Source: a virus. Taken from it: DNA of 35,408 bases. The notes below the pieces were generated by a model. That model searched no databases, was not told the origin of the DNA, and saw nothing but the letters and a program-made list of their open reading frames with translations. The translations under genes and the position numbers were made by a program. The stretch spans positions 1-35,408 of IMG/VR virus record IMGVR_UViG_3300037427_003262; one strand, given 5' to 3'. Shown here piece after piece: positions 1 through 7,434 of the stretch (position 1 is the first letter of the stretch; every line of letters begins with the position of its first letter).

Positions 1-135
1 CCAACTCCAACCCCGACACCAACTCCAACTCCAACCCCGACACCAACTCCAACTCCAACCCCGACACCAACTCCAACTCCAACTCCAACTCCAACCCCAC
101 CTCCCCCACCCCCACCAACCCACACACCTACCCCA
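1..135 (+). repeat. Pro-Thr-encoding tandem repeat (tract 1)
   Basis: Tandem hexamers of the type CCAACT/CCAACC, with CCGACA interspersed, read in frame as (Pro-Thr)n. They degrade at the 3' end into Pro-rich codons. The tract is cut by the window edge, so its full length is unknown. The six-base unit means gain or loss of units keeps the frame. Similar tracts occur at 2138-2305 and 6563-6790. Confidence 0.9.
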
Positions 136-1293
136 AAAACTTATGATGGGAACATCAAGTTCTTTCTGGCAGGACAGGGAAAATCCGATCCACTCTTTAC
201 CATCGATGTTAATAATGTACCGATAGAGAGGTTTGACGATGACTATATATTATATGTGGATGAAGAGGCAACTACTACGGATGTTATAAATCTTGCTTCG
301 GTGGATGCGAGTATTGTGGAGTATGATCCAAATCAAGAAAATTTAATCGCATACTTTCAAACAACTGAGTCATATACTGAGTGTGATTGCCCCGGATTTA
401 GATCAGGTATTTTGCAAAATTCATATGATATATTTGAGATAACAACAGAGTTACAGGATAATTCAAGTGAAATAACACGTGTCACCACACAGATAACTTC
501 ATATAATGGTAGAAATCAGCAAATCCATACAATAGAAGTACAATCAACCACCAATTTTGAGGTCAATGATTTTATTCATATAAACTCAAACCACCCCTCG
601 GTTAGAATTATAGAAGTTTTTGGCAACACCATACGTTTTTCTAGTATCAACCAGACCCCAACGCAACCTGGGTTGATAATTGAAAATCTTTCACGATTTA
701 AAATACAAGAAACTGACGTGGATAAATTTGTTTCAGGGTGCAGTGTACAGGTTGAGGGTGTTACATATGATAATGTTACCATTGACGAGGTGGAATCTAC
801 GATATTACTTGATACTAACACCACACTACCAACGAGTGTTAATAACGGAGATGTGGTTTCAAACTTTACCGATGGTCATTATGTTAAAGTTTTGACAAAT
901 ACCACCCACACATACAATGTCGACCAATATGTTGTATTTGACGTGGTGTGTTTGGGAAAAGTGTGGACAATTAAAAAGATATCATCGTCCGAAACTGAAA
1001 ATTCATTTTATATATCTCCAGAGGACGATTCTGATGAAATTAGTTTGACAAACGAATCAAATACACAACTTGTCCGTGAACCAACGGTTGTTTCGTTAAA
1101 CCAAGAATCTAGAACAAATGACCGAGTGGATTTGACAATATCGGATAAAAATCGGGTCATAGAGTTTGGAAATGTCGGAGATGATACCACGGCAGTAAAT
1201 ACGGATGGATACGCATTTGGTTCAACCAACGTCTTCGGCCATAAACGACTTGATTATATCAAGGTAACATGGAGTGAATTTTTAGATGAGTGA
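1..1293 (+). CDS. Pro-Thr-repeat virion/tail-associated protein, 5' end outside window
   Basis: The reading frame is open from base 1, so this is the C-terminal 430 residues of a larger protein. The in-frame GTG at 256 is an internal valine codon and not a start. The visible part opens with about 45 residues of Pro-Thr repeats (bases 1-135), then about 385 residues rich in Thr, Ser, Asn, Asp and beta-prone stretches, with one CDC motif near residue 135 and no membrane segment. I do not recognise a family. Low-complexity Pro-Thr linkers in front of a beta-rich domain are typical of extended surface or adhesion proteins. The next gene overlaps it by 8 nt (ATGAGTGA) and also carries a Pro-Thr tract, so the two are probably co-translated and both in the virion. 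The structural role is inferred from neighbours and composition. Confidence 0.6.
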   Translation, partial: PTPTPTPTPTPTPTPTPTPTPTPTPTPTPTPTPPPPPPPTHTPTPKTYDGNIKFFLAGQGKSDPLFTIDVNNVPIERFDDDYILYVDEEATTTDVINLASVDASIVEYDPNQENLIAYFQTTESYTECDCPGFRSGILQNSYDIFEITTELQDNSSEITRVTTQITSYNGRNQQIHTIEVQSTTNFEVNDFIHINSNHPSVRIIEVFGNTIRFSSINQTPTQPGLIIENLSRFKIQETDVDKFVSGCSVQVEGVTYDNVTIDEVESTILLDTNTTLPTSVNNGDVVSNFTDGHYVKVLTNTTHTYNVDQYVVFDVVCLGKVWTIKKISSSETENSFYISPEDDSDEISLTNESNTQLVREPTVVSLNQESRTNDRVDLTISDKNRVIEFGNVGDDTTAVNTDGYAFGSTNVFGHKRLDYIKVTWSEFLDE

Positions 1294-2605
1294 ATTTGAA
1301 TACAACCCAGATTGCGAGTGTTGTGATTGCGACTATAATTGCTCAGGTGACTTAAATGTATATGACAGTGGTTTGTATAGAGCATGGACAAATCATGCCA
1401 ATTCTCCAGAAACCTTACCACCGTTTGACACAAAATATTCAGAACTTAAGTCCCTAGAACAGGGGTGGTTGCCAACAACTCCCTCAAAAGTTCCTACACA
1501 CATTTGCTCTGATTACAATGAAGACGGATGTTTAACCGAAGTCGATTCTTCGATTCACACGGCATATACTCATATATCGGAATCAATTAGTATATCTGAT
1601 ATGAATTCATATTATGAAAACTTGATTGCATCCGGGATATCCGCACCATATCCCTGGTCATCTGGAGAAGTTAAACATCTACCGGTTGGCCAAGGAAGTT
1701 ATGAAGGTTGTCCGAATTTATCTTTGTCATTTGAATGCATAGGTGATTCACAAACCCCCACTCTTAGGTTTAAGATAACGAACGATGGGTGCAAGATTCG
1801 TTGTTCTTATATAAAGGCAGAAATTGTAAAACATTCGTTTGGTGGAGTTGATTCAAACATTCTCAATGACTCTGAGATATGCTCTGGTTGGACACCTTAC
1901 AACGATGCGTGGTGGACTTCAAGTGGATGTTCTGACACCCAATGGTTGAAGTCTGATGGAATTATATATTATGATATTGTCGTGGATTGTGAATCCGATG
2001 ATCATCTTACCGATACATACGAACTTAAGATTACTGATGCGTATGGAACTTCGTGTGCCGACCTGCACCCTGCTGATGGGGTTCTTGAGTATGAGTCATA
2101 CGAAAACTTGGATTCTGGAGAATTTGCGTGTTGCGATACACCAACTCCGACTCCAACCCCGACCCCGACGCCAACACCGACCCCGACTCCGACCCAAACA
2201 CCGACTCCGACTCCAACTCCGACTCCAACCCCGACCCCGACGCCAACACCGACTCCGACTCCGACCCAAACACCGACTCCGACTCCGACCCAAACCCCGA
2301 CTCCAAGTTGTGAATATGGTGAAATATGTGAACAATATTGCGATTGTGGAGAAGAGCAACCGGCATCCAGTACAAATGATGTATTAGTAACAACACTAAC
2401 CAATATGTCTTCCGGAGACCTGATGCAACGATTGGAACAATATAAACAAGGATTTCCGTTTGATGGATTTGCAAACCCATGTGCATATTCCACGGGCAAT
2501 TCTGGTTATGATGGTCCGTGTGACTATTATTGGAGAGAGACCGACGTGGGTATTTGGGACCTGATATTGTGTTGTGAAGAATATGGAGAATTGATTGAGG
2601 GTTAA
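1286..2605 (+). CDS. Cys-rich Pro-Thr-repeat protein with dockerin-like calcium-loop pair
   Basis: 439 residues; the ATG overlaps the previous stop by 8 nt. Two segments resemble type I dockerin repeats: residues 16-38, opening [12 protein letters not shown], and 76-98, opening [12 protein letters not shown]. Both match the D-x-N-x-(D/S)-G-x(5)-D pattern, followed by a helix-like stretch. Residues about 100-280 are a beta-prone domain with several Cys. A Pro-Thr (plus PTQT) linker of about 56 residues follows (bases 2138-2305), then a Cys-rich C-terminal domain ([16 protein letters not shown]). The many Cys pairs suggest a disulfide-linked or metal-binding extracellular particle protein. Its position between another Pro-Thr protein and a glycosyltransferase suggests a decorated tail or fibre component. 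The dockerin call rests on the motif only, and the loops are degenerate. The exact function is unknown. Confidence 0.6.
   Translation: MSEFEYNPDCECCDCDYNCSGDLNVYDSGLYRAWTNHANSPETLPPFDTKYSELKSLEQGWLPTTPSKVPTHICSDYNEDGCLTEVDSSIHTAYTHISESISISDMNSYYENLIASGISAPYPWSSGEVKHLPVGQGSYEGCPNLSLSFECIGDSQTPTLRFKITNDGCKIRCSYIKAEIVKHSFGGVDSNILNDSEICSGWTPYNDAWWTSSGCSDTQWLKSDGIIYYDIVVDCESDDHLTDTYELKITDAYGTSCADLHPADGVLEYESYENLDSGEFACCDTPTPTPTPTPTPTPTPTPTQTPTPTPTPTPTPTPTPTPTPTPTQTPTPTPTQTPTPSCEYGEICEQYCDCGEEQPASSTNDVLVTTLTNMSSGDLMQRLEQYKQGFPFDGFANPCAYSTGNSGYDGPCDYYWRETDVGIWDLILCCEEYGELIEG
2138..2305 (+). repeat. Pro-Thr-encoding tandem repeat (tract 2)
   Basis: About 28 hexamers (CCAACT, CCGACT, CCGACC, CCGACG), with CAAAC variants giving PTQT, translate as a continuous Pro-Thr linker inside the Cys-rich protein. 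Longer blocks of about 60-70 bp are themselves repeated within it, which suggests growth by slippage or unequal recombination. The reverse strand reads as Gly-Val or Ser-Glu low-complexity shadows that are not genes. Confidence 0.9.
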
Positions 2606-2617
2606 CCGGTTATTCGG

Positions 2618-3976
2618 ATGGACTCACTGAGTGTTATATTTCCGGTATATGATCTGGGTGGTGACAGATTAAACAACTTCTGTTATGTCTTACGTCAGTT
2701 GTGCGATTTAAGTTTGTGTGACATCATAGTTGCAGAACAACTCAGTCAAAACACGAATATACAAACGGTGTTACAACGACATACTAATGTACGATATATA
2801 CCAGTACCCATTGAAGGTCACACATTTAATAAATCCAAGATAATAAATCAAGCAACGTCCCACACAACTGCGGATTACATTTGGATAATAGATAGTGATT
2901 TTTATACAGATTTTGGATTTGTTATCGCAAGCATAACAAATGAACAAGACTTCATCCGACCATTCAACCGGGTGGTTATGTTGAGTGCAGATGAAACGGA
3001 TACATTGCAGGAAACCGACAATGTGTTAATTAACAGAGAACAATATGAAACAAACTCAGCAGATGGTAAGTATAGTTTTATTGTGAAACGGAGTGTTTTT
3101 ATCGAAAGTGGAATGATGAATGAAGATTTCCACGGTTGGGGATTTCAAGACTTGGACTTTGTAAATAACCGACTGGTGAATTGTAGTAAAACATATGTGG
3201 ATACGTTTGGATTTCATATGTATCATAGTCCTGCTAGTCGGAAATATGTAAACAGAAACAAAAGATTGTATATGAACCTATCATCGGAGGACAATCCACC
3301 AAAATACGAAAATGAAATGCAGACTACTGATGTATGTATACACAAAACTCCAACAGAGACCACAGAGAATATAGAACTGGATATTAAACTAACAAACGAG
3401 CAAACGAAAAACATCTCAGAACCCAACCCAGTCAACGCACATAAAGTGACTAACACTACACACGTATATCATATGACTAAAAAAATCCCTGCGTTTCCTG
3501 ATAAAATGTGTTCACATATACTAAAAACTAAAGCACACTATCTGTCTGCATATATCGGATACATTATAGATAACTATGATAAACTTGACGGTGGGTATGT
3601 ATTTTCATCCGACTTATTGTCCGACACCCCAAAAGTTTACGGAGAGTTTACATCAAATCGTATATCGGATATACTTGAAAGTGGGAGTTCAAGTTTTAGG
3701 TGGGTTTCGGTGCAAACAAGATTAAGGTTAAAATCAGGCCACACGACCACCCCAGTCCAAAGTGAGTATGAATATGATTATTGGGTAGAACTTTACACCG
3801 GCCTGGGTGCCAAGCACTTACCCAAATATTCACTGGCAGGTGTGTTTTACGTAAACGCAACCGATATTAAGAAATATCCTGTAGAGTTTTATATACGAAT
3901 ATCCGATAGGATGTGTATTTGGGTTGATGAGGATTATGTATTTTTTCTAGCTACACTTGAAAATATTTTTACTTGA
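2618..3976 (+). CDS. Two-part family-2 (GT-A) glycosyltransferase
   Basis: 452 residues. The N-terminal part (about 1-220) looks like a GT-A nucleotide-sugar transferase. It opens with a beta strand (SLSVIFPVYDLGGDR), has a DSD motif at residues 92-94 (the usual metal/UDP-sugar DXD), and has NEDFHGWGFQDLDF at 168-181. That last motif resembles the acceptor/base motif (W-G-x-E/D-D-x-D) of galactosyltransferase or chondroitin-polymerase-like enzymes. Residues about 225-270 are a polar linker. Residues about 275-452 form a second domain that I cannot place with certainty; a segment near 405-430 (AGVFYVNATDIKKYPVEFY) recalls DUF3431-type transferases. Likely role: adding sugars to a phage or host surface molecule, or to virion proteins such as the Pro-Thr-rich neighbours. 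Substrate and target are unknown. It starts 12 nt after the previous stop and so is probably in the same operon. Confidence 0.7.
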   Translation: MDSLSVIFPVYDLGGDRLNNFCYVLRQLCDLSLCDIIVAEQLSQNTNIQTVLQRHTNVRYIPVPIEGHTFNKSKIINQATSHTTADYIWIIDSDFYTDFGFVIASITNEQDFIRPFNRVVMLSADETDTLQETDNVLINREQYETNSADGKYSFIVKRSVFIESGMMNEDFHGWGFQDLDFVNNRLVNCSKTYVDTFGFHMYHSPASRKYVNRNKRLYMNLSSEDNPPKYENEMQTTDVCIHKTPTETTENIELDIKLTNEQTKNISEPNPVNAHKVTNTTHVYHMTKKIPAFPDKMCSHILKTKAHYLSAYIGYIIDNYDKLDGGYVFSSDLLSDTPKVYGEFTSNRISDILESGSSSFRWVSVQTRLRLKSGHTTTPVQSEYEYDYWVELYTGLGAKHLPKYSLAGVFYVNATDIKKYPVEFYIRISDRMCIWVDEDYVFFLATLENIFT

Positions 3977-4009
3977 CACCAGATGTAGTATATAATATAG
4001 TCTGTATAT

Positions 4010-4678
4010 ATGAAAAATTATACGGAAAAACAACTGGAAGAAAATTATTCCAACTTTATACAATACATTTCGGAAACGTATGAGGGTGACCGACGTGACA
4101 AACTGCTACATATGTATGGTACGGATGAGGGGTGTCTTGGCCTGCGAGCTTTAGTGGCCCCTGCAAGTGGAAAAATCCAATACCACAACGCATATTCCGG
4201 TGGGTATATTGATCATGTTATGAATGTATGTCGTTCCTGTCAGGGCATGGCATTGTTGTTTACTAAGATGGGTGGATCGGTAGATTTCACCGAAGAGGAA
4301 CTCATGTTTGCGGCCTTGAACCACGATCTCGGAAAACTTGGAGACTTGGAGGGGGATTATTATTTACCTGAGGAAAGTGATTGGCACAGAAAAAACCAAG
4401 GCAGTATGTTTAAAATAAATCCGGACATTCAAAACATGACAGTTCCGGATAGAGCAATTTTCCTACTACAACACTTTGGTATATCAATTACCCAAAAAGA
4501 ATATTTGGGCATTAAGTTGGCAGATGGTATGTATGATGAAGCTTCTGCTCATTATTTAAAGTCATACCGACTTGGTGGTGAATTGAAAACATTGTTGCCA
4601 AAGATATTGCACTGGGCAGATCATATGGCAACGACAATTGAATATTGTGATTTCTTAGAATCCAAGGAGTTGTTGTAG
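4010..4678 (+). CDS. HD-domain metal-dependent phosphohydrolase
   Basis: 222 residues. The HD-superfamily ligands are visible: a histidine in YHNAYSGGYIDHV (about 58-70), the HD pair in NHDLGK (104-109), and a C-terminal aspartate in HWADHMA (about 201-207). The layout (a GG-x-x-x-H segment, then HD-x-GK) recalls YhaM-type HD nucleases and phosphohydrolases, but there is no OB-fold in front, so the hydrolase domain stands alone. Possible substrates are nucleotides or nucleic acids, and the sequence does not decide between them. It starts 33 nt after the glycosyltransferase stop. The start is preceded by an AT-rich stretch containing TATAAT (3991-3996), with no clear Shine-Dalgarno sequence. 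Confidence 0.75.
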   Translation: MKNYTEKQLEENYSNFIQYISETYEGDRRDKLLHMYGTDEGCLGLRALVAPASGKIQYHNAYSGGYIDHVMNVCRSCQGMALLFTKMGGSVDFTEEELMFAALNHDLGKLGDLEGDYYLPEESDWHRKNQGSMFKINPDIQNMTVPDRAIFLLQHFGISITQKEYLGIKLADGMYDEASAHYLKSYRLGGELKTLLPKILHWADHMATTIEYCDFLESKELL

Positions 4679-4705
4679 TTGGTGGGGTTAAAACCAAGTA
4701 CACTT

Positions 4706-4715
4706 TATATTTATA
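4706..4715 (+). promoter_or_regulatory. Candidate late promoter box TATATTTATA (HSP20 unit)
   Basis: Intergenic copy of the WATATTTATA box, 78 nt upstream of the heat shock ATG at 4794. It is followed by a small perfect inverted repeat, GAGCA/TGCTC (4722-4732), in the presumed leader. The promoter role is inferred from recurrence before other units and from the gp55-like sigma gene in this window. Confidence 0.45.
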
Positions 4716-4793
4716 GTTTAAGAGCAATGCTCAAATGAGGTTGTTCGGCGGATGCCCAACTTGGGGTTCGTAACTAAAATAGGAAAAAATAAA

Positions 4794-5291
4794 ATGAAAA
4801 ACTACGGATTAAGTAAGTCCAACGGAACAGGATTAAATAAACACGTTCCATCTATGCGAGATGAATTTTTGACACCATTCGACTCGTTGTTCGACAAGGT
4901 AATCAGTCAAGCATTCCCCAACTTCGGACAGGAGTTCGGTGTGAACTTCTTTGGAAACAGTTCGTATCCAAGAGTAAATGTTGCGGATACATCAAACTCA
5001 ATACTTATTGAGGCAGAAATTGCCGGATTAACTAAGGAAGACGTCTCGGTTGAATATGAAGACGGATTGCTTACAATTTCTGGGGAAAAACAATCCGATG
5101 CCGAAGAACCTAGTATAAAATATGTATACAAGGAACTTAAGAGGTCTTCGTTTAAGCGATCTTTTAAGGTCGATGATTCAAGTCTTGAAGTTGATAAAAT
5201 TTCTGCCAAATTTGACAACGGAATATTAAATGTAGTTATTCCTAAGAAAAAGGTAGTAGAAACTAAGACTAAGAAGGTTAAAATTCTTTAA
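4794..5291 (+). CDS. hsp20: Small heat shock protein (HSP20/alpha-crystallin family)
   Basis: 165 residues from the ATG at 4794, which has an AGGA at 4781-4784 with 9-nt spacing. An in-frame ATG at 4752 would add 14 residues but lacks as good a ribosome site. The alpha-crystallin domain spans about residues 60-150: PRVNVADTSNSILIEAEIAG begins it, and GILNVVIPKK is the classic C-terminal G-x-L-x-V/I motif of the domain. It is an ATP-independent holdase chaperone that would bind unfolding host or virion proteins in the cytoplasm. HSP20 genes are a known feature of marine T4-like phages. It appears to be a unit of its own, with a candidate promoter box upstream and an intrinsic terminator downstream. 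Confidence 0.92.
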   Translation: MKNYGLSKSNGTGLNKHVPSMRDEFLTPFDSLFDKVISQAFPNFGQEFGVNFFGNSSYPRVNVADTSNSILIEAEIAGLTKEDVSVEYEDGLLTISGEKQSDAEEPSIKYVYKELKRSSFKRSFKVDDSSLEVDKISAKFDNGILNVVIPKKKVVETKTKKVKIL

Positions 5292-5320
5292 TGTAAATTT
5301 AAAATAACTTTAATTAATTA

Positions 5321-5350
5321 AGAGGGTAAATTTTTTTACCCTCTTTTTTT
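5321..5350 (+). terminator. Rho-independent terminator after HSP20
   Basis: A 10-bp perfect stem, AGAGGGTAAA (5321-5330) paired with TTTACCCTCT (5335-5344), with a TTTT loop and a run of T to 5350. It lies 30 nt past the HSP20 stop and just before the next promoter box. It is the clearest terminator in the window. Confidence 0.92.
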
Positions 5351-5360
5351 ATAACTATAT

Positions 5361-5370
5361 TATATTTATA
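5361..5370 (+). promoter_or_regulatory. Candidate late promoter box TATATTTATA (membrane-protein unit)
   Basis: Second intergenic box, directly after the HSP20 terminator and 47 nt before the ATG at 5418. The leader holds two Shine-Dalgarno-like purine runs, GGGAGG (about 5381-5386) and AAGGAGA (5400-5406). The terminator-then-box arrangement supports a true transcription start here. Confidence 0.5.
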
Positions 5371-5417
5371 CATATTACGAGGGAGGTGTAAACTAAAAGA
5401 AGGAGATATGTATTAGT

Positions 5418-6512
5418 ATGAGGATATTTACTGCAATCATTGGGGGATTGGCACTTGCAGTCGCAGGTACGGCCGCATTCTTTTCGGTGCGTGGTATTGG
5501 TTTACTATTTGCAGGTGCGGCTATTGCAGCTATGGTAATGGCGGGTGTCTTAGAGGCGGGTAAACTTGCCATGACTTCATTTTTATATCGTTATTGGGAA
5601 AGAATTCCAAGAATGTTGAAGTGGTACTGCACAATAGCAGTTGTTGTTCTGATAGGAATAACTTCTCTTGGTATTTATGGATTTTTAAGTGATGCGTATG
5701 ATGATACCCGTTCCAAGGTGGAATTGCATGAAAATAACATAGAAACCCTGAACAAAGAGATAGTTGTAATAGAAACTGAAATCAAGACACTACAAAACAC
5801 AGATGTAACCGTTGAAGACAAAAAGACGGAAACGATTGCAGGGTTTCAAAAAATTTATGATGATTATGTTGCAGACAGAAGAGCAAGACAAGATGCTTTA
5901 TCAACACGCAATAAATCAGACACCGAAGCACGAACTACTCGTAGACAACAATTACTTGATCGTCTTTCTGTATTAGATTCTGCAAAAACTGCACTTGAAG
6001 CAAAGGGTGGTGGGTTGTTTTCAAGCAACAAAAAGAAAATAGAAGAATTGCGAGTAGCACAACAACCAGAACGAGATTCGGTTGCATCTTCATTGGCATT
6101 AATATCAGAAGAAGAATCTACCGCAACAAAACGATACAATGATTCACTTGCAAAAATAGATGAAGAGATTACATCTGAATACGATAAATTTGTGGAAAAG
6201 GTAAATGGTCTTCGTGATACAACAAATGATTTAGACAATGTTTCCGTAATTGAAGACAAATATACAAAGATAAAAGCAAACCAAGCAGAGATATTGACCG
6301 AGAAGGAAGCAATCCGTGACACGGATATAGGAAGTTTCAGATTCATCGCGGAGTCGTTTAACACTCCAGTTGACCAAGTTGTGAAGTGGTTTATCATCAT
6401 AATTGTTTTGGTCTTTGATCCAGTTGCGGTGGCACTTGTTCTTGCGTATAACATAATGGTTGGTGGAAGAATGACTCTCGGTGAAGAGTTACCGAAAAAA
6501 AAAATTGGATAG
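5418..6512 (+). CDS. Membrane-anchored coiled-coil protein (0-frame product of a probable frameshift pair)
   Basis: 364 residues. There are hydrophobic segments near residues 5-25, 28-48 and 72-95, a long charged coiled coil of about 100-300 (many K/E/R/D, with a GGG hinge near 197), and a final strong membrane segment at about 325-350 (WFIIIIVLVFDPVAVALVL). The topology suggests an inner-membrane protein with a large helical domain between N- and C-terminal membrane anchors. I do not recognise a named family. The ATG at 5418 has AAGGAG 12 nt upstream; a nearer ATG at 5408 reads only two codons. The ORF ends at TAG 6510-6512, two codons after a run of ten A (6495-6504). The -1 frame then stays open to 7048 with no start codon, so this may be the short form of a 543-residue protein. 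Confidence 0.7.
   Translation: MRIFTAIIGGLALAVAGTAAFFSVRGIGLLFAGAAIAAMVMAGVLEAGKLAMTSFLYRYWERIPRMLKWYCTIAVVVLIGITSLGIYGFLSDAYDDTRSKVELHENNIETLNKEIVVIETEIKTLQNTDVTVEDKKTETIAGFQKIYDDYVADRRARQDALSTRNKSDTEARTTRRQQLLDRLSVLDSAKTALEAKGGGLFSSNKKKIEELRVAQQPERDSVASSLALISEEESTATKRYNDSLAKIDEEITSEYDKFVEKVNGLRDTTNDLDNVSVIEDKYTKIKANQAEILTEKEAIRDTDIGSFRFIAESFNTPVDQVVKWFIIIIVLVFDPVAVALVLAYNIMVGGRMTLGEELPKKKIG
6495..6504 (+). other. A10 slippery run, candidate -1 frameshift site
   Basis: Ten consecutive A residues are read in the 0 frame as three Lys codons (6495, 6498, 6501). This contains A-AAA-AAA, a known slippery heptamer. The 0-frame stop TAG follows at 6510. A one-base backward slip joins the membrane protein to the open frame that begins [10 protein letters not shown]. 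Either ribosomal or transcriptional slippage, or a homopolymer sequencing error, would explain the pattern. Confidence 0.6.
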
Positions 6513-7048
6513 ATAATCTTCCCTTTGCCGACAAACTTCAAAAGGAAGGTGATTTTGAGGAAACCCCAACTCCAACTCCGACTCCAGAAGAAACTCCAAC
6601 TCCAACCGAGACACCAACCCCAACTCCAACCGAGACACCAACTCCAACTCCAACTCCAACCGAGACACCAACTCCAACTCCAACTCCAACCGAGACACCA
6701 ACTCCAACTCCAACCGAGACACCAACTCCAACTCCAACCGAGACACCAACTCCAACTCCAACCGAGACACCAACTCCAACTCCGACACCTGTATTCCGGA
6801 AGCAAGAGTCGGTGGATGATAATGTTATATCAACTCCGATGTACGACACCGATGTGGAAAATTTGGGTCCATATTTTGTTCCCTGGAAAAAAAGTACGAT
6901 GGAATATTACAACAAAACAAGACCAAACGTTCCAGCAACCGCATCAACTCGGTATGTATCTGGATACATATCTGGTAGTTTTATAGGTAATGTTGGACCT
7001 GATGGTCTTGTTCAAGAAACACCAACCATAACCGAGAATAAAAAATAA
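6503..7048 (+). CDS. Frameshift-encoded Pro-Thr-rich C-terminal extension
   Basis: This frame is open from 6485 to the stop at 7046-7048 but has no ATG, GTG or TTG before 6812, so most of it can be translated only by a shift from the gene before. After the slip it reads about 20 residues ([19 protein letters not shown]), then about 76 residues of (PT)nE repeats, and then about 85 residues of ordinary sequence including [20 protein letters not shown] second reading, an independent short protein from ATG 6812 (78 residues), is possible but would leave the coding-like repeat unexplained. The joined product would be 543 residues, with the Pro-Thr tail after the last membrane segment. Function unknown. 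Confidence 0.55.
   Translation, partial: NWIDNLPFADKLQKEGDFEETPTPTPTPEETPTPTETPTPTPTETPTPTPTPTETPTPTPTPTETPTPTPTETPTPTPTETPTPTPTETPTPTPTPVFRKQESVDDNVISTPMYDTDVENLGPYFVPWKKSTMEYYNKTRPNVPATASTRYVSGYISGSFIGNVGPDGLVQETPTITENKK
6563..6790 (+). repeat. Pro-Thr-Glu-encoding tandem repeat (tract 3)
   Basis: Hexamers CCAACT with regular CCGAGACA interruptions give PTPTPTET blocks; higher-order units of 18-30 bp recur about eight times. Reverse-frame and +1-frame readings (Leu-Glu-Leu, Gln-Leu-Gln-Pro) are artefacts of the repeat. It is related in sequence to tracts 1 and 2 but differs in carrying Glu rather than Gln. Confidence 0.9.
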
Positions 7049-7167
7049 TATTTTAATATATATAAGTTCCACCACGATATATTAAGTAATCGCAAATATG
7101 TTGGTTTTAGGTATTAATGAAATTATTGTCGTTGACATTACAACCCAGTTTATGTTAAATATATAAT

Positions 7168-7434
7168 ATGACAATCATGGGTGTTTATATTTTAATAGGG
7201 ATATTATCAGTATCTATTATATTATTGATGTATGTTATTCGAAACTTATATGTTAAGAATAAAATATACGAGACATGGATTGTGCAAACAAGAACCGAAG
7301 TAGAAACTCTACATACCAATATAACCGAAATCGACTCTGAACAACTGTTTGAAAAAGATGATGATGTTGGGGTGGTGTTTACTGGAATAAAAGAACTCAT
7401 CGGGAGTTTTAAACAAAGGGTAATCGACGAATAA
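7168..7434 (+). CDS. Small single-pass membrane protein with coiled-coil tail
   Basis: 88 residues. A strong hydrophobic segment at about 4-24 is followed by a basic stretch (RNLYVKNK) and then a charged helical region with heptad-like spacing (about 32-60). That is the pattern of an N-terminal membrane anchor with a cytoplasmic coiled coil. It starts directly after an AT-rich TATATAAT, with no Shine-Dalgarno sequence. Its stop overlaps the sigma-factor start (TAATG). No family is recognised. The overlap suggests it is co-translated with the sigma factor, though a functional link is not shown. Confidence 0.6.
   Translation: MTIMGVYILIGILSVSIILLMYVIRNLYVKNKIYETWIVQTRTEVETLHTNITEIDSEQLFEKDDDVGVVFTGIKELIGSFKQRVIDE

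Noticed and set aside
256-258. GTG as start of the first gene
   Set aside because: The frame is open from base 1 through a Pro-Thr tract that continues into ordinary coding sequence, so the gene begins before the window.
2002-2499. Reverse-strand ORFs with Gly-Val or Ser-Glu repeats
   Set aside because: They are complements of the Pro-Thr tract inside a well-supported + strand gene.
3973-3996. Sigma-70 promoter TTGACA/TATAAT before the HD-domain gene
   Set aside because: The spacer is 12 bp rather than about 17 and the -35 lies at the stop of the previous gene; TATAAT alone is weak evidence in AT-rich DNA.
4752-4793. Longer start for HSP20
   Set aside because: ATG 4794 has a better placed AGGA, and the 14 extra residues do not look conserved; not fully excluded.
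6489-6986. Gln-Leu-Gln-Pro and Leu-Glu-Leu ORFs over the third repeat, on both strands
   Set aside because: They are other-frame readings of the PTPTE repeat; the flanking sequence is protein-like only in the frame ending at 7048.
7098-7166. 22-codon ORF ending 1 nt before the small membrane protein
   Set aside because: Too short and without a ribosome site; it could be a leader peptide but nothing supports it beyond its position. The 119-bp gap otherwise holds only AT-rich DNA.
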